Part shown: positions 1-11,516 of the stretch, piece after piece
Numbering within the stretch: the first letter of the stretch is position 1
How the letters are laid out: each line of letters starts with the position of its first letter
Assembly (NCBI RefSeq): GCF_003113495.2
Contig: NZ_CP084506.1
Coordinates: forward strand, 1,550,001 to 1,614,000
Source: Edwardsiella tarda ATCC 15947 = NBRC 105688
GTDB taxonomy: Bacteria; Pseudomonadota; Gammaproteobacteria; Enterobacterales; Enterobacteriaceae
Direction of reading: 5' to 3'
DNA: 64,000 bases
The notes under the pieces: model-generated
Databases searched by the model: none
What the model was told of the DNA's origin: nothing
The model's input: the letters and a program-made list of their open reading frames with translations, nothing else
Program-made: the position numbers and the translations under genes

Positions 1-582
1 CATGCCGGGTGCGCGTTGGCGCATGATCGTCGCCAGCAGATCCAGGACGCGCGCCTGCGCCACCACATCGAGATCGGTGGTCGGCTCGTCGGCGATGAGA
101 AACGGCGCGTCGCTCAGCAGCGCCATGGCGATCATCATCCGTTGCAACATGCCGCCGCTCATCTCGAAGGGATAGCTCTGTAATACCCGCTGGGGATCAT
201 CCAAGCCGACCGCCATCAGGGCGCGTGTCAGCGTGTCGTCGTCTGCCGGTTTCGCCAACGCCAGGCAGGTTTCTCGGGCATGGCTGGCCATGGTGTGCAG
301 GGGATTAAAGGCGCTGCGCGGATTCTGCATGATGGTGGCGACATGGCGGCCACGCAGCGCGGCGGGGGCGATGGGCACGCCATCCAGCCGGATCTGACCG
401 GCCAGTTGGCGCACCCCGGCGGGTAGGACGCCCAGCGTGGCGGCGCAGGTCAGGGACTTGCCGCTGCCGCTGCTGCCGACCAACGCCAGTACTCGGCCGC
501 GTCGTAGGGTCAGCGAGACCTCGTGCACCAGCGGGCGCGCCGCCTGGAGGGAGATCTGGTGTAAATCGAGTCGTTGCGGCAT
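1..582 (-). CDS. nikD: Nickel ABC transporter ATP-binding protein NikD (C-terminus cut by window edge)
   Basis: One of the two ATPases that drive NikABCDE nickel import at the inner membrane. The first 194 residues are present, starting [19 protein letters not shown]. Walker A GSSGSGKS lies near residue 40, the signature appears as MSGG, and Walker B reads [12 protein letters not shown] near the edge. These match remembered E. coli NikD closely. The ATG overlaps the nikC stop as ATGA, so the genes are translationally coupled. The rest of nikD, and nikE and nikR if present, would lie left of the window. Confidence 0.95.
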   Translation of the reverse strand, partial: MPQRLDLHQISLQAARPLVHEVSLTLRRGRVLALVGSSGSGKSLTCAATLGVLPAGVRQLAGQIRLDGVPIAPAALRGRHVATIMQNPRSAFNPLHTMASHARETCLALAKPADDDTLTRALMAVGLDDPQRVLQSYPFEMSGGMLQRMMIAMALLSDAPFLIADEPTTDLDVVAQARVLDLLATIMRQRAPGM

Positions 583-1415
583 CAGTGTGCGTGCTCCGTT
601 ACCAGATGGGGATCGAGATGGTCACGCAGTGCGTCGCCCACCAGATTAAAGGCCATCACGCTGAGGAACAGCGCCAGGCCGGGCCAAAACATTTGTAGCG
701 GCTGGGTCCAGATGTACTGGCGGGCGTCGTTGATCATCACCCCCCATTCGGCGGTTGGCGCCGCCACGCCGAGGCCGAGGAAGGACATGCCGGCGACGTG
801 TAGCATCATGTGGCCGATGTCCAGCGTCGCCAAGACCAGTAGCGAGGGGATCACCGCCCCCGACAGGTGGTCGACGAAGATCCGCAGATGGCTGGCGCCG
901 GAGAGGCGGGCGGCGAGGATGTACTCGCGCTGGCGTAGGGAGATGACCAGGCTACGCACCATGCGTGCATACCAGGCCCAATGCGACAGGGCGATGGCGA
1001 TGATCACGTTGGTCAGGCCGGTGCCCAGCACCCCGACCATGAAGAAGGAGAGGATTGAGGTCGGAAAGGTCATGAACATGTCGGCGAGGCGCATGCTCGC
1101 CTGATCGATGCGCCCGCCGAGTAACCCGGCGCTGCCGCCGATGATCAGACCCAGCGCCAGTACCAACAGCAGGCAAGCCAGTACCGAGCCTAGCGAGACG
1201 CGTGTCGCGGCCAGCAGGCGTGAGAGGATGTCACGCCCCAGATGGTCGGTACCGAGCCAGTGTTGGCCATCCGGCGCACGCAGGCGCGCGGCGAGATCGA
1301 TGGCGTAGGGATCGTGTGGCAGCCAGTAGTGGCTGCTGAGGGCGATCAGTGTCAACAGGGCGATGAGCAGCAGGGCCAGACGCACCGAGCCGCGGGCAGA
1401 GCGGTAAAAATTCAT
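582..1415 (-). CDS. nikC: Nickel ABC transporter permease NikC
   Basis: Inner-membrane permease, 277 residues, the same length as E. coli NikC. It belongs to the DppC/OppC class of binding-protein-dependent permeases. A first membrane segment follows the N-terminus [18 protein letters not shown], then the conserved [15 protein letters not shown] stretch, and the EAA-type coupling loop lies around residues 165-195 ([18 protein letters not shown]). It overlaps nikB by four bases (ATGA) and nikD by three, so it sits inside one operon transcribed nikA to nikD. Confidence 0.96.
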   Translation of the reverse strand: MNFYRSARGSVRLALLLIALLTLIALSSHYWLPHDPYAIDLAARLRAPDGQHWLGTDHLGRDILSRLLAATRVSLGSVLACLLLVLALGLIIGGSAGLLGGRIDQASMRLADMFMTFPTSILSFFMVGVLGTGLTNVIIAIALSHWAWYARMVRSLVISLRQREYILAARLSGASHLRIFVDHLSGAVIPSLLVLATLDIGHMMLHVAGMSFLGLGVAAPTAEWGVMINDARQYIWTQPLQMFWPGLALFLSVMAFNLVGDALRDHLDPHLVTEHAH

Positions 1416-2356
1416 GCCGGTGCCCCCTCGTGACGGCGAATACGTGGATCGAGCGCGGCGTTCAGTAGGTCGACCGCCAGGTTACAGAGCACAAAGACCA
1501 CCACCATGATCAGGGTGAAGCACTGGATCACCGGATAGTCGCGATTGAAGATGGCCGACACGGCATAGCGGCCGACGCCGGGCCAGGCAAAGATGTTTTC
1601 GATGATCATCGTGCCGCCGATCAGCTCGCCGATGTGCATCCCGACGGCGGTGACGATGGGCAGCGCGGCGTTGCGCAGGATGTGACGCCGCTCGGTCTGG
1701 CGGCGATCCAGCCCGCGCAGCCGCGCCCACGTGACGTGGCGCTGGCCGGCGACCTCCAGCATGCTGGCGCGCAGTAGGCGGGCATTGATCGCCAGCGACA
1801 TGAAGGCGATCGAGGCGGCGGGCAGGATCAGATGACGCCAGCTGCCGTAGCCCATCGCCGGCAGCCATTGCAGGTAGACCGCGAAGAGCATCACCAGCAG
1901 GAAGGCCAACCAGAAGTTCGGCATCGAGACACCGAGGAAGGCGATCAGCCGGACGATGAAGTCTGGCAGGCGATCGCGATGGCGCGCCGCCCAGATCCCC
2001 AGCGGAATCGAGATGAGTAGGATCAGCAGCAGGGCCGCCCCCGCCAATAACAGCGTCGCGGGCAGGAAGCCCAGCACGTCATCCAACACCGGGCGCTGGG
2101 TGGCGTAGGAGAGGCCGAAGTCTAGCTGTAGCGCCCGCCATAGCCAGTGGGCGTACTGCATCCATAACGGCTGATCCAGCCCGAGCATGGCGCGGGTGGA
2201 GGCGACCATCTCGGGAGTCGGCGGGAGATTGGAGAGGCGCAGGTAGTCGAGCGCCGGATCGCCGGTCCCCAGGCGCAGCATCAGGAAGATGAGTAGCGAG
2301 GCGGCGAAGATCATCGGGATTAACAGCAGCAGTCGCCGCACAACGTAACGCCACAT
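1412..2356 (-). CDS. nikB: Nickel ABC transporter permease NikB
   Basis: Second transmembrane subunit of the nickel importer, 314 residues, equal to E. coli NikB. It starts [20 protein letters not shown], typical of the DppB/OppB/NikB class, with a long first membrane helix. The coupling loop ([21 protein letters not shown]) lies near residues 205-225. The start codon shares one base with the nikA stop (TGATG), showing tight coupling. NikB and NikC together form the membrane channel. Confidence 0.96.
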   Translation of the reverse strand: MWRYVVRRLLLLIPMIFAASLLIFLMLRLGTGDPALDYLRLSNLPPTPEMVASTRAMLGLDQPLWMQYAHWLWRALQLDFGLSYATQRPVLDDVLGFLPATLLLAGAALLLILLISIPLGIWAARHRDRLPDFIVRLIAFLGVSMPNFWLAFLLVMLFAVYLQWLPAMGYGSWRHLILPAASIAFMSLAINARLLRASMLEVAGQRHVTWARLRGLDRRQTERRHILRNAALPIVTAVGMHIGELIGGTMIIENIFAWPGVGRYAVSAIFNRDYPVIQCFTLIMVVVFVLCNLAVDLLNAALDPRIRRHEGAPA

Positions 2357-3924
2357 CAGGGGGCCTCCGGGGTGATCTGTTCGAAGGGGATCTCCGAGGC
2401 GATGGGCGCATACGGGATGGGGCCGAGCTCCGGCTTCGCGACCACCATCGTCGAGACGTAGCTGATGGGCAGATAGACCGCCTGGCGATGTAGTCGAGTC
2501 AGGATGTCTCGATACAGCTCCCGGCGCTGTTGCTCGTCGCTGGTGGTGAGGACGTCGCCGATTAGCCGATCGATCTGCGCCTTATCGGGCAGGCCGCGTT
2601 GTGCCTGGAAGTCGGCGTGCGACGGGACGCGCATCGAGCTCATGAAGGCGTGCGGGTCGTAGGGAGCGCCCCAGGTCCGGTTGAAAATCATGCCGAAGCG
2701 GCCGTCACGCTGGCGGGCGAAGATGCTGCTCTCCTCCTCCGCAACGAGCGTGATGTCAACGCCGATCTGGCGCATATCCCCTTGAATGATCTCGGCCATC
2801 GACTTACTCAGGGCGTCGGTGCCGACGAAGGCCAGCTCGATGCGTAGCGGCTTACCCTGTTTTTCACGGATCGTTTTGCCTGCGGGTAGCAGCCAGCCCG
2901 CCTGTTCTAACCGCGCGCGAGCCAGCTGGGGATCATACTGCCGTGGCGCGAGCCCAATGTCGGCATAGGGAACGCTGGGGGCGAACAGGGTATCGGCCAC
3001 CTGTTGGGTGCCGTACAGGGCGTGTGCGATCAGCGCAGGCTTATTGACCGCGTGATTCAGCGCCTCACGCACCGCCAGCTCGTCGGTTGGCGCCTGGGCG
3101 GAGTTGAGCGCCAGCACGACCGTCTCGACGGGGGCGGAGAGCTGCGTGCGGTAGCCGGGGGTCTGGCTAAAACGGGCGAAGGTGTCGAGGGGCAGCAGCC
3201 CCTCATTGCCATACAACAGATCGATCTCGCCGGTCTCGAAGGCCACGGCGCGCGTGGTGGCATCGGGGATCACCTTAACGGTGATCTGACGCAAGGCCGG
3301 TTTGTGGCCCCAGTAGCGTTCGTTACGCACCAACACATCATATTGATTGAGCCTGCTACTTTTTAGCATCCAGGGGCCAGTGCCGATCGGTTGCTGGATA
3401 CCGAGATGGCTACCCTGCGCCTTGAACTGTGACGGGGCGATGAAACGGAAGGGGCGCGGTAGCGCCAGCTCCTGCAGGAAGGGGTAGTAGGCGCTTTTGA
3501 GGGTGATCTGCAACGTCTGCGGGGCGGTCGCCCGGACGTCGACGATCTGATTGGCCAATTCCAGCCAGGCGTGGCGCTGGCGGTTCGCCAGTACCGCGTG
3601 GAAGTTGGCGGCGGCGGCCTCGGCATCGAACGGCTCGCCGTTGGAGAAGGTTACCCCTTGGCGCAGGACAAAGGTCCAGACCTTACCATCGGCGGAGTGG
3701 TGCCAACGCTCGGCCAGCCAGGGGATCACTGAACCATCTGCCTGGTACTTGACCAGCGGTTCATACACCATGCTCTGGGCGAACATCTGATTAGGGGCAT
3801 ACAGGTGTGGATTCAGCGGTCCGACATTGGTCGGCCAGGCGGTGGTGATTTGCTCCACGGCGGCGTGAGCGAATAGGGTGGCGCAGCTGAGCAGCGCGCA
3901 GAGGGTGCGACGGAGTCGGGACAA
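2356..3924 (-). CDS. nikA: Periplasmic nickel-binding protein NikA
   Basis: Solute-binding protein (SBP_bac_5 family) that captures chelated nickel in the periplasm for NikBC. It has 522 residues against 524 in E. coli. A Sec signal peptide covers about residues 1-22 ([21 protein letters not shown]), and the mature part begins [20 protein letters not shown]. The start codon is TTG: GAGG lies eight bases upstream and no closer ATG exists in frame. It is the first gene of nikABCD, directly downstream of a NikR-type operator. Nickel is needed mainly for hydrogenase and urease enzymes. Confidence 0.95.
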   Translation of the reverse strand: MSRLRRTLCALLSCATLFAHAAVEQITTAWPTNVGPLNPHLYAPNQMFAQSMVYEPLVKYQADGSVIPWLAERWHHSADGKVWTFVLRQGVTFSNGEPFDAEAAAANFHAVLANRQRHAWLELANQIVDVRATAPQTLQITLKSAYYPFLQELALPRPFRFIAPSQFKAQGSHLGIQQPIGTGPWMLKSSRLNQYDVLVRNERYWGHKPALRQITVKVIPDATTRAVAFETGEIDLLYGNEGLLPLDTFARFSQTPGYRTQLSAPVETVVLALNSAQAPTDELAVREALNHAVNKPALIAHALYGTQQVADTLFAPSVPYADIGLAPRQYDPQLARARLEQAGWLLPAGKTIREKQGKPLRIELAFVGTDALSKSMAEIIQGDMRQIGVDITLVAEEESSIFARQRDGRFGMIFNRTWGAPYDPHAFMSSMRVPSHADFQAQRGLPDKAQIDRLIGDVLTTSDEQQRRELYRDILTRLHRQAVYLPISYVSTMVVAKPELGPIPYAPIASEIPFEQITPEAP

Positions 3925-3956
3925 AGCGGTGGCCTCAAGTTAGGGAAGCGTAATGA

Positions 3957-3984
3957 GTATGATGATTTTATAAATTCTGCATAC
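3957..3984. promoter_or_regulatory. NikR operator upstream of nikA
   Basis: The 28-bp element is GTATGA, 16 bases, then GCATAC. E. coli NikR binds GTATGA-N16-TCATAC, so spacing is exact and one base in one arm differs. It lies 33 bp upstream of the nikA start. NikR with nickel represses nikABCDE, so the importer here is probably shut off when nickel is plentiful. No nikR gene is in the window. Confidence 0.88.
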
Positions 3985-4033
3985 GATTAATGTGTGATGG
4001 ATCAATGAAATGACAATATGTAAAAATATGTTG

Positions 4034-4276
4034 CTGACGTGACTGACGTGACTGACGTGACTGACGTGACTGACGTGACTGACGTGACTGACGTGACTGA
4101 CGTGACTGACGTGACTGACGTGACTGACGTGACTGACGTGACTGACGTGACTGACGTGACTGACGTGACTGACGTGACTGACGTGACTGACGTGACTGAC
4201 GTGACTGACGTGACTGACGTGACTGACGTGACTGACGTGACTGCTGTGACTGGCGTGACTGACGTGCTGCTGTGAC
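4034..4276. repeat. 9-bp tandem repeat (CTGACGTGA), 27 units
   Basis: Twenty-three perfect consecutive copies of CTGACGTGA occupy 4034-4240, followed by four degenerate copies to 4276. The array lies between the divergent nikA and nanR genes, 50 bp beyond the NikR operator and about 205 bp upstream of nanR. A shorter echo (GTGACTGACTGCTGACTTG) lies at about 4461-4479 just before nanR. A unit of nine bases does not shift frame; the GTG-started frame reading Thr-Asp-Val repeats has no coding features. Such arrays change copy number by strand slippage, so length may vary between strains. Confidence 0.97.
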
Positions 4277-4481
4277 GGGCGTGAGGGGGGCGGGTGGGCG
4301 AGCTTCGTCTCGTCCGTGGGGCAGTCGATGTGGCGGCGGCGATGCCGGGAGCAGCGGGCCGGGAATCGTCCTTCGTCCGCTGGCCGTGTCGTGGCCGACC
4401 GGGTTGGCGTGGCGAGGTTTCCCCCTATTTTCGATCCTGTGTTAGGATAACTGAGTTTACCGTGACTGACTGCTGACTTGA

Positions 4482-5273
4482 ATGGACGCTATGAACGACT
4501 TCGACCCCACCACGCTCTCCTCGCCTGCGGCCATCGGCCATAACCTGCGTCGTCGTCCGTTGGTGCGTAAGAAGCTATCGGAGATGGTCGAGGAGGAGTT
4601 GGAGCAGATGATCCGCCGTCGCGAGTTTGGCGAGGGGGAGCAGTTACCTTCCGAGCGTGAACTGATGGCGTTCTTCAACGTGGGCCGCCCGTCGGTGCGT
4701 GAGGCCTTGGCCGCCTTGAAGCGTAAGGGATTGGTGCAGATCAACAACGGCGAGCGCGCCCGCGTCTCGCGCCCCTCCGCCGATACCATCATCGGTGAGC
4801 TCTCTGGCATGGCCAAGGATTTTCTCTCTCATCCGGGGGGCATCGCCCACTTCGAACAACTGCGCCTGTTTTTCGAGTCTAGCCTGGTGCGTTATGCAGC
4901 CGAGCATGCGACGGATGCGCAGGTCGCCTTGCTTGAGCAGGCCTTGACCATCAACAGCCAGTCGCTGGATGACAACGCCCTATTTATTCGCTCCGACGTC
5001 GATTTCCACCGGGTACTGGCCGGGATCCCCGGTAATCCGATCTTCATGGCGATCCATGTCGCCCTGCTCGATTGGCTGCTGGCGGCGCGTCCTGCGGTCG
5101 CCGATGCCGATCTGCATGAGCATAATAATGCAAGCTATCAACAACATATCGAAATCTTCAACGCCATCCGCCGTCATGACCCCGACCAGGCCGATCGCGC
5201 GTTACAGACGCATCTCAACAGTGTCTTCGCCAGTTGGCAAACCCTGAGCGCCCAGTCGTCAACCGACGAATAG
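4482..5273 (+). CDS. nanR: Sialic acid regulator NanR (GntR/FadR family)
   Basis: Repressor of the nan genes, released by N-acetylneuraminate. It has 263 residues, as in E. coli. An N-terminal GntR winged helix-turn-helix (residues about 30-95, containing [19 protein letters not shown]) is followed by an FCD effector domain (about 105-255) with metal-ligand-type residues around DVDFHRVL and the LQTHL helix. Long stretches are identical to remembered E. coli NanR. The start at 4482 (MDAMNDFD) parallels E. coli MGLMNAFD; the ATG at 4491 is an alternative. Its operator precedes nanA at 5350-5372. Confidence 0.96.
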   Translation: MDAMNDFDPTTLSSPAAIGHNLRRRPLVRKKLSEMVEEELEQMIRRREFGEGEQLPSERELMAFFNVGRPSVREALAALKRKGLVQINNGERARVSRPSADTIIGELSGMAKDFLSHPGGIAHFEQLRLFFESSLVRYAAEHATDAQVALLEQALTINSQSLDDNALFIRSDVDFHRVLAGIPGNPIFMAIHVALLDWLLAARPAVADADLHEHNNASYQQHIEIFNAIRRHDPDQADRALQTHLNSVFASWQTLSAQSSTDE

Positions 5274-5294
5274 TGACGATCCTAACGATCATTT

Positions 5295-5310
5295 AGTGAA
5301 CTCGATCGCA
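5295..5310. promoter_or_regulatory. Probable CRP site upstream of nanA
   Basis: AGTGA-N6-TCGCA matches the CRP consensus TGTGA-N6-TCACA at four of five bases in each arm. If TATAAC at 5352-5357 is the -10 element, transcription starts near 5364 and this site is centred near -61.5, a standard class I position. E. coli nanA is also CRP-activated. The start site is inferred. Confidence 0.6.
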
Positions 5311-5349
5311 CAATGAAGCTGCGACTATGGGCTGTCGATTATTTAATCT

Positions 5350-5372
5350 GGTATAACAGGTATACAGGCATG
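5350..5372. promoter_or_regulatory. NanR operator (three tandem GGTATA-type repeats)
   Basis: GGTATA at 5350, GGTATA at 5359 and GGCATG at 5367 are tandem direct repeats. NanR in E. coli binds two or three direct GGTATA repeats overlapping the nanA promoter. The first repeat contains the likely -10 hexamer (TATAAC), so bound NanR would block polymerase. The third copy is degenerate at two positions. Confidence 0.9.
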
Positions 5373-5408
5373 TAGTTAGACAATATTACATCATCGACAG
5401 AGGTCATC

Positions 5409-6305
5409 ATGGCAAGAGAATTAAGAGGCGTAATGCCGGCATTGTTAACACCGTTCGACCATCAACAGCGGCTGGACACCGAGAGTCTGCGCCGTCTGGT
5501 GCGGTTTAACATCGCCCAGGGTATCGATGGGCTGTATGTCGGTGGCTCTACCGGGGAAGCCTTCATGCAGAGCCGGGAAGAGCGTGAGCAGGTGCTGGAG
5601 ATCGTCGCTGATGAGGCACAAGGGAAGGTGACCCTGATCGCTCACGTCGGCGCGATCAGTACGGCGGAGAGCCAGCAGTTGGCCCAGGCGGCGCGGCGTT
5701 ACGGTTTTGACGCCGTCTCGGCGGTCACCCCGTTCTACTACCCCTTTAGCTTCGCCGAGCACTGCGACCACTATCGCGCCATCATCGACTCAGCCGACGG
5801 CTTGCCGATGGTGGTGTACAACATTCCGGCGTTGAGCGGCGTGAAACTGACGCTCGATCAGATCAATACCCTGGTCACCCTGCCGGGTGTCGGGGCGTTG
5901 AAGCAAACCTCCGGCGATCTGTATCAGATGGAGCAGATCCGCCGCGCCCATCCCGATCTGGTGCTCTACAACGGCTATGATGAGATCTTCGCCAGTGGCC
6001 TGCTGGCCGGGGCCGACGGTGGCATCGGTAGCACCTATAACATCATGGGATGGCGTTATCAGGCGATCGCCCAGGCGCTGCGAGCGGGTGACGTGCAGAC
6101 GGCGCGCTCGCTACAGAGTGAGTGTAACCAGGTGATCGATCTGTTGATCAAGGCCGGGGTATTCCGTGGCCTGAAGATGGTGCTGCACTATATGGATGTC
6201 CTCTCCGTACCGCTGTGCCGCAAGCCGTTTACGCCTGTCGAGGCCTGCTATTTGCCGGCATTGAAGGCGTTGGCCGAACAACTGATGGCCGAGCGGGCGC
6301 GTTAA
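5409..6305 (+). CDS. nanA: N-acetylneuraminate lyase NanA
   Basis: Cytoplasmic class I aldolase that splits N-acetylneuraminate to N-acetylmannosamine and pyruvate. It has 298 residues (E. coli 297) and a single DHDPS-type TIM barrel. The Schiff-base lysine is K165 in [10 protein letters not shown], the catalytic tyrosine is Y137 in YNIPALSG, and the carboxylate-binding GSTGE motif is at 46-50. It is the first structural gene after the NanR operator. The start follows AGGTCATC. Confidence 0.97.
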   Translation: MARELRGVMPALLTPFDHQQRLDTESLRRLVRFNIAQGIDGLYVGGSTGEAFMQSREEREQVLEIVADEAQGKVTLIAHVGAISTAESQQLAQAARRYGFDAVSAVTPFYYPFSFAEHCDHYRAIIDSADGLPMVVYNIPALSGVKLTLDQINTLVTLPGVGALKQTSGDLYQMEQIRRAHPDLVLYNGYDEIFASGLLAGADGGIGSTYNIMGWRYQAIAQALRAGDVQTARSLQSECNQVIDLLIKAGVFRGLKMVLHYMDVLSVPLCRKPFTPVEACYLPALKALAEQLMAERAR

Positions 6306-6424
6306 TGGCCTAACCTCCATGCGGGAGGCGTGACGTCGTTCCGGCCACACAACTTAGGAACCTAGGCCGGCTGTCCGCGCCTCCTTGCGCATAACAATGA
6401 AAAACAGAGCGTCGGGAGAGTGAT

Positions 6425-7915
6425 ATGAGTACTACAACCCAGAACATCCCGTGGTATCGCCATCTCAATCGGGCGCAGTGGAGAGCCTTTTCCGCCGCCT
6501 GGTTGGGGTACCTGCTTGATGGTTTTGACTTTGTTTTAATCGCCCTGGTGTTGACCGATGTCCAGGCTGAATTTGGACTGACGACGGTACAGGCGGCCAG
6601 CCTGATCTCCGCCGCCTTTATTTCCCGCTGGTTCGGTGGGCTGATGTTGGGTGCCATGGGCGACCGCTATGGCCGTCGTCTGGCGATGGTATCCAGTATT
6701 ATCCTCTTCTCCGTCGGTACCTTGGCCTGCGGCCTGGCGCCGGGCTACACTACCATGTTTATCGCCCGCCTGGTGATCGGCATGGGGATGGCGGGGGAGT
6801 ATGGCTCCAGCGCCACCTATGTCATCGAGAGCTGGCCCAAGCAGTTGCGTAACAAGGCCAGCGGCTTCCTGATCTCCGGTTTCTCCGTCGGTGCGGTGGT
6901 GGCAGCCCAAGTCTATAGCCTGGTGGTGCCTACCTGGGGCTGGCGTGCTCTGTTCTTCATCGGTATCCTGCCGATCATCTTCGCCCTCTGGTTGCGTAAA
7001 AATATTCCGGAGGCACATGACTGGAAAGAGAAGCATGCCGGTAAGGCGCCGGTTCGTACCATGGTGGATATCCTCTATCGTGGCGAACATCGGCTGATTA
7101 ACATGCTGATGACGGCGGTCGCCGCCATCGCCCTGTGGTTCTGCTTCGCGGGTGACTTACAGAATGCAGCCATCGTGGCGATCCTGGGGCTGTTGTGCGC
7201 CGCTATCTTCATCAGTTTTATGGTGCAGAGCAGTGGCAAACGTTGGCCTACCGGCGTGATGCTGATGGTGGTGGTACTGTTCGCCTTCCTCTACTCCTGG
7301 CCGATCCAGGCGCTGTTGCCCACCTATCTGAAAACCGAGCTGGACTATACCCCGGCCATCGTGGCACAGGTTCTGTTCTTCAGTGGCTTCGGCGCGGCGG
7401 TTGGCTGCTGTGTCGGCGGTTTTCTCGGTGACTGGCTGGGTAGCCGTAAGGCGTATGCCTACAGCCTGCTGGCCTCACAATTACTGATTATCCCGGTCTT
7501 CTCCATCGGTGGGACCCATGTCTGGGTCCTGGGTATCCTGTTGTTCTTCCAACAGATGTTGGGTCAAGGTATCTCGGGGATCCTGCCGAAGCTGATCGGC
7601 GGCTATTTCGATACCGATCAACGGGCGGCCGGTCTGGGCTTTACCTACAACGTTGGGGCGCTCGGGGGGGCATTGGCGCCGATCCTCGGGGCGTTGATCG
7701 CCCAACGTCTGGATCTCGGTACCGCCTTGTGTTCTCTCTCTTTCAGCCTGACCTTCGTGGTGATCTTGCTGATTGGCCTCGACATGCCCTCACGGGTACA
7801 GCGTTGGCTGCATCCTGAGGCGCTGCGCACGCACGATGCGATCGACGGCAAACCCTTCAGCGGTGCGGTTCCCTTCGGTGGCTACAAGGGTAACGTAGCG
7901 AAGAGTAAAGGATAA
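6425..7915 (+). CDS. nanT: Sialic acid transporter NanT (MFS)
   Basis: Proton-coupled major facilitator symporter for N-acetylneuraminate in the inner membrane, 496 residues, the size of E. coli NanT. N-terminal sequence [19 protein letters not shown] precedes the first helix. The MFS motif [10 protein letters not shown] lies around residues 78-87. There are more than twelve hydrophobic segments; the extra central pair typical of NanT lies around 225-285. The ATG follows CGGGAGAGTGAT. A 119-bp gap separates it from nanA, and a hairpin follows its stop codon. Confidence 0.96.
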   Translation: MSTTTQNIPWYRHLNRAQWRAFSAAWLGYLLDGFDFVLIALVLTDVQAEFGLTTVQAASLISAAFISRWFGGLMLGAMGDRYGRRLAMVSSIILFSVGTLACGLAPGYTTMFIARLVIGMGMAGEYGSSATYVIESWPKQLRNKASGFLISGFSVGAVVAAQVYSLVVPTWGWRALFFIGILPIIFALWLRKNIPEAHDWKEKHAGKAPVRTMVDILYRGEHRLINMLMTAVAAIALWFCFAGDLQNAAIVAILGLLCAAIFISFMVQSSGKRWPTGVMLMVVVLFAFLYSWPIQALLPTYLKTELDYTPAIVAQVLFFSGFGAAVGCCVGGFLGDWLGSRKAYAYSLLASQLLIIPVFSIGGTHVWVLGILLFFQQMLGQGISGILPKLIGGYFDTDQRAAGLGFTYNVGALGGALAPILGALIAQRLDLGTALCSLSFSLTFVVILLIGLDMPSRVQRWLHPEALRTHDAIDGKPFSGAVPFGGYKGNVAKSKG

Positions 7916-7925
7916 GTGGCGTCAT

Positions 7926-7948
7926 CGGCCCGGCAGTATGCCGGGCCG
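7926..7948 (+). terminator. Hairpin after nanT
   Basis: Arms CGGCCCGGC and GCCGGGCCG pair perfectly around a five-base loop (AGTAT). Only a weak T-containing tail (CTTGTT) follows. It may reduce readthrough from nanT into nanK or stabilise the nanAT message. Its position is where nanE sits in E. coli. Confidence 0.5.
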
Positions 7949-8033
7949 CTTGTTAGGGGCGGGTAGGGGCATTGCGTATGTCATTTCTTAAACAGGGTTG
8001 TGGACATCACACCGCGCTAAGCGGGGTAACACG

Positions 8034-9373
<1,340 letters not shown>

Positions 9374-9377
9374 GCCG

Positions 9378-9395
9378 GGCCGCCGTGAGGCGGCC
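9378..9395. terminator. Terminator hairpin between nanQ and tetR-type gene
   Basis: GGCCGCC and GGCGGCC form a seven-base-pair stem around GTGA, directly after the nanQ stop. The convergent minus-strand regulator ends 27 bp further on, so it may serve both directions. No long T run follows. Confidence 0.55.
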
Positions 9396-9421
9396 GGTTG
9401 TCGCGACCGAACGTGCCGCGC

Positions 9422-10000
9422 TTAGTGGATCAGGCGCTGCACGACGTCCATGATCTCCTGCTGCGCTAGGGCGACGCGCTCGGGGGTCGGATCCAGGATC
9501 AGCTCATCGGCATAGCCATTGATCAGGGCGATGATTTGACGCGCGCTACGCGAGGTGTCGGCAATGTTAAACTCGCCCGACTGCACGCCGCGCAGTAGGA
9601 TGTTCTCCAAGGCGCGATGCCAGGCGATGATGATCTGGCTGTAGCTGGCGGCAAATTGTGGGTCGCACAGCGAGGCGTTCCAGGCATCCAGATAGATACG
9701 CCAGGAGGCGTCTTGGCGGGCGGGCAGGTTATCGCGAATAAATACGCTGAGTGCCTCGCTGGGCGTCAGCGGCGCCAGACAACGCTCCAGCTCGGCGATC
9801 TCATGGTGAAAGAAATGCTCCACCGCACAGATGGATAGGGCTTTCCAGTCCTTGAAATAGTGGTAGACATGACTGCGTGCCAGCCCCGCTTTTTCGGCGA
9901 CGTCGCGCGTCGATACCGCCGCCATCCCCTTCTCCTTAAACAGGGCCAAGACCGTCTCGATAATCATGTTTTTGCGTTGTTCGGTGGATGGACGCGCCAT
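9422..10000 (-). CDS. TetR family transcriptional regulator
   Basis: 192-residue TetR-type repressor. The N-terminal helix-turn-helix (residues about 8-55) contains AAVSTRDVAEKAGLARSHVYHYFKDWKAL, a typical recognition region. The C-terminal all-helical part would bind an unknown ligand. The ATG at 10000 (MARPSTEQRK) is preferred because GAGG lies five bases upstream; a longer frame adds 15 residues. It is the last gene of a minus-strand run with an amine oxidase and an ABC membrane protein, so it probably controls them, perhaps through the palindromes at 12468-12512. Ligand unknown. Confidence 0.85.
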   Translation of the reverse strand: MARPSTEQRKNMIIETVLALFKEKGMAAVSTRDVAEKAGLARSHVYHYFKDWKALSICAVEHFFHHEIAELERCLAPLTPSEALSVFIRDNLPARQDASWRIYLDAWNASLCDPQFAASYSQIIIAWHRALENILLRGVQSGEFNIADTSRSARQIIALINGYADELILDPTPERVALAQQEIMDVVQRLIH

Positions 10001-10083
10001 GGTAACCTCGTTCGTCATACCGCTATGGAATGCCATGCGCTGCACGGCGTTGGCGCGTATTATTACATGTCCGGCCGCGAAAA

Positions 10084-11448
10084 CTAATGGTTTGCTATCT
10101 CTTGCGCCGCCTGTAAGCCGGAGAGCAAGGCGCCGTGGGCGGTGCCATAGTAACGGCGCGAGACGGCTTCGCCGGCGAAATAGAGCCGATCCGCCACCGA
10201 CTTACCTAAGGCGCGCCGATCGCGCGGGGTCGAGCCGGTGCGGTAGTAGGAGTAGGAACCCGCGCTGTAGGGGTCGTGGGACCAGCGAGTGATTTGGTAG
10301 CGTAGCGGCTGCGGGATCGTCGGGCCGAAGAGGCGTTGCAAGACGCCCATGGCGTCCGCGACGATCTGTTGATCGCTCAGCGTCTCCATGGCGACGCCTT
10401 GGCGCGCCGCGTTAAAACCGAGCAACACGGGCCAGTGGGCGGCGCGGGCGAAGCTGACCCACTCGCTCCAGACGCCGGGTTGCGGGGAGATATACTCTAA
10501 CCAGTCGATATCATCGGGCCAGAAGATGTGGGGAAACTGTAAGTAGCATTTATTCAGCGTGCCCATGCCGAGGCGCTGAATGGCACTCAATTTGTCGGCC
10601 GGGAGCGCGGGGGCGAACGTCACGTGACCACGCTGTAGCACCCCGAGCGGCAGCGTGATCACGACGCGATCGGCCTGGAATACCTTACCCTGCAGGGTGT
10701 GCACACTGACGCCCGTCGTCGAGTAGGCTATTTGGCTGACCACTTGGCCGAGGGCGAGGGTGAGTCCTTGGGCGAGATGATCGGTGATCTGGCTAAATCC
10801 TTGCGGGAAGAGGGCGTCCTCGCCGCCGAAGGCCCAGTCGTCATCGAAGTAATAGGTCGACATCTCGCCGAGCGCGCCCGAGAGCTCCTGCTCCAGGTTC
10901 GAATTGAGCAGATACCAGATGTTGAGGCGCTCGCTGGGGCTGGCATCCTGGACGATGTCCGCAACGGTGGCCAGGATGCTCTTATCCTGGGGCGCCGACT
11001 GCCCCTCTTGGAGCGTCTCGAATAATACCGACTTGAGGCGCTCTAAGACGCGCTCCTCCTTGGCACTCAGCGGGCGGCCATCTTGAGCGAAGACCAGTGC
11101 CTCCTCGTAGTGTGTCGGCAGCAGGCGAGCACCGATCTGCTCGGCAATGCCGGTCAGGGGGTTCTTCTCGGTGCCGTGGATCCAGGTGGCGCCCAGATCT
11201 AACGGCATCTCCGGCCAGGCGTGGCTGGTCCAGATACGTCCGCCTATCCGTTGGCGGGCCTCTACCACCTGGACGGCGAACCCCTGCGCTTGCAGCGTTC
11301 GGGCGCAGGCCAAGCCGGCTAATCCCGCGCCGATCACTAGCACCTTGGTGCGCGTGGGGCGCCGTTCGGCGGCGTGTGTCGGTAAGGCATCGAGCCATAG
11401 CGTCGCCAGAGCGGCACTCATCATGCGTAACATCTCTCTACGGTTCAT
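10084..11448 (-). CDS. Tat-exported FAD-dependent amine oxidase
   Basis: Flavin monoamine oxidase family protein, 454 residues. A twin-arginine leader begins MNRREMLRMMSAALATLWL, and cleavage is likely after PTHA near residue 26. The FAD dinucleotide-binding motif VLVIGAGLAGLACARTLQ lies near 35-52, followed by GGRIWTSHAWPEMPLDLGATWIHG, a classic amine-oxidase block. The C-terminal FAD motif YFAGEAVSRRYYGTAHGALLSGL closes the fold. It probably oxidises a primary amine or polyamine in the periplasm; the substrate cannot be told. ATG 11448 has GGAG eight bases upstream; the GTG at 11457 is less likely. Confidence 0.88.
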   Translation of the reverse strand: MNRREMLRMMSAALATLWLDALPTHAAERRPTRTKVLVIGAGLAGLACARTLQAQGFAVQVVEARQRIGGRIWTSHAWPEMPLDLGATWIHGTEKNPLTGIAEQIGARLLPTHYEEALVFAQDGRPLSAKEERVLERLKSVLFETLQEGQSAPQDKSILATVADIVQDASPSERLNIWYLLNSNLEQELSGALGEMSTYYFDDDWAFGGEDALFPQGFSQITDHLAQGLTLALGQVVSQIAYSTTGVSVHTLQGKVFQADRVVITLPLGVLQRGHVTFAPALPADKLSAIQRLGMGTLNKCYLQFPHIFWPDDIDWLEYISPQPGVWSEWVSFARAAHWPVLLGFNAARQGVAMETLSDQQIVADAMGVLQRLFGPTIPQPLRYQITRWSHDPYSAGSYSYYRTGSTPRDRRALGKSVADRLYFAGEAVSRRYYGTAHGALLSGLQAAQEIANH

Positions 11449-11516
11449 CTCATTCACTCCGGTCGACGGCGTGTCGGTGTGAGAGACACCAAAGGGGCAC
11501 GCGCGCTTAAGTATAG

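Noticed and set aside
574..1104. Plus-strand frame opposite nikC
   Set aside because: Antisense shadow in GC-rich DNA; nikC is clear by homology. The same applies to many other long opposite-strand frames, such as 57679-58554 opposite the repeat lipoprotein.
3990..4005. FNR site before nikA (GTGTG-ATGG-ATCAA)
   Set aside because: Only one half-site (ATCAA) fits; the other arm matches TTGAT at two of five bases.
4039..4275. Open frame coding for repeated Thr-Asp-Val
   Set aside because: It is only the translation of the 9-bp repeat, starts at GTG inside the array and has no ribosome site or homology.
4034..4276. CRISPR-like array
   Set aside because: Units are contiguous and nine bases long with no spacers; no cas genes are present.
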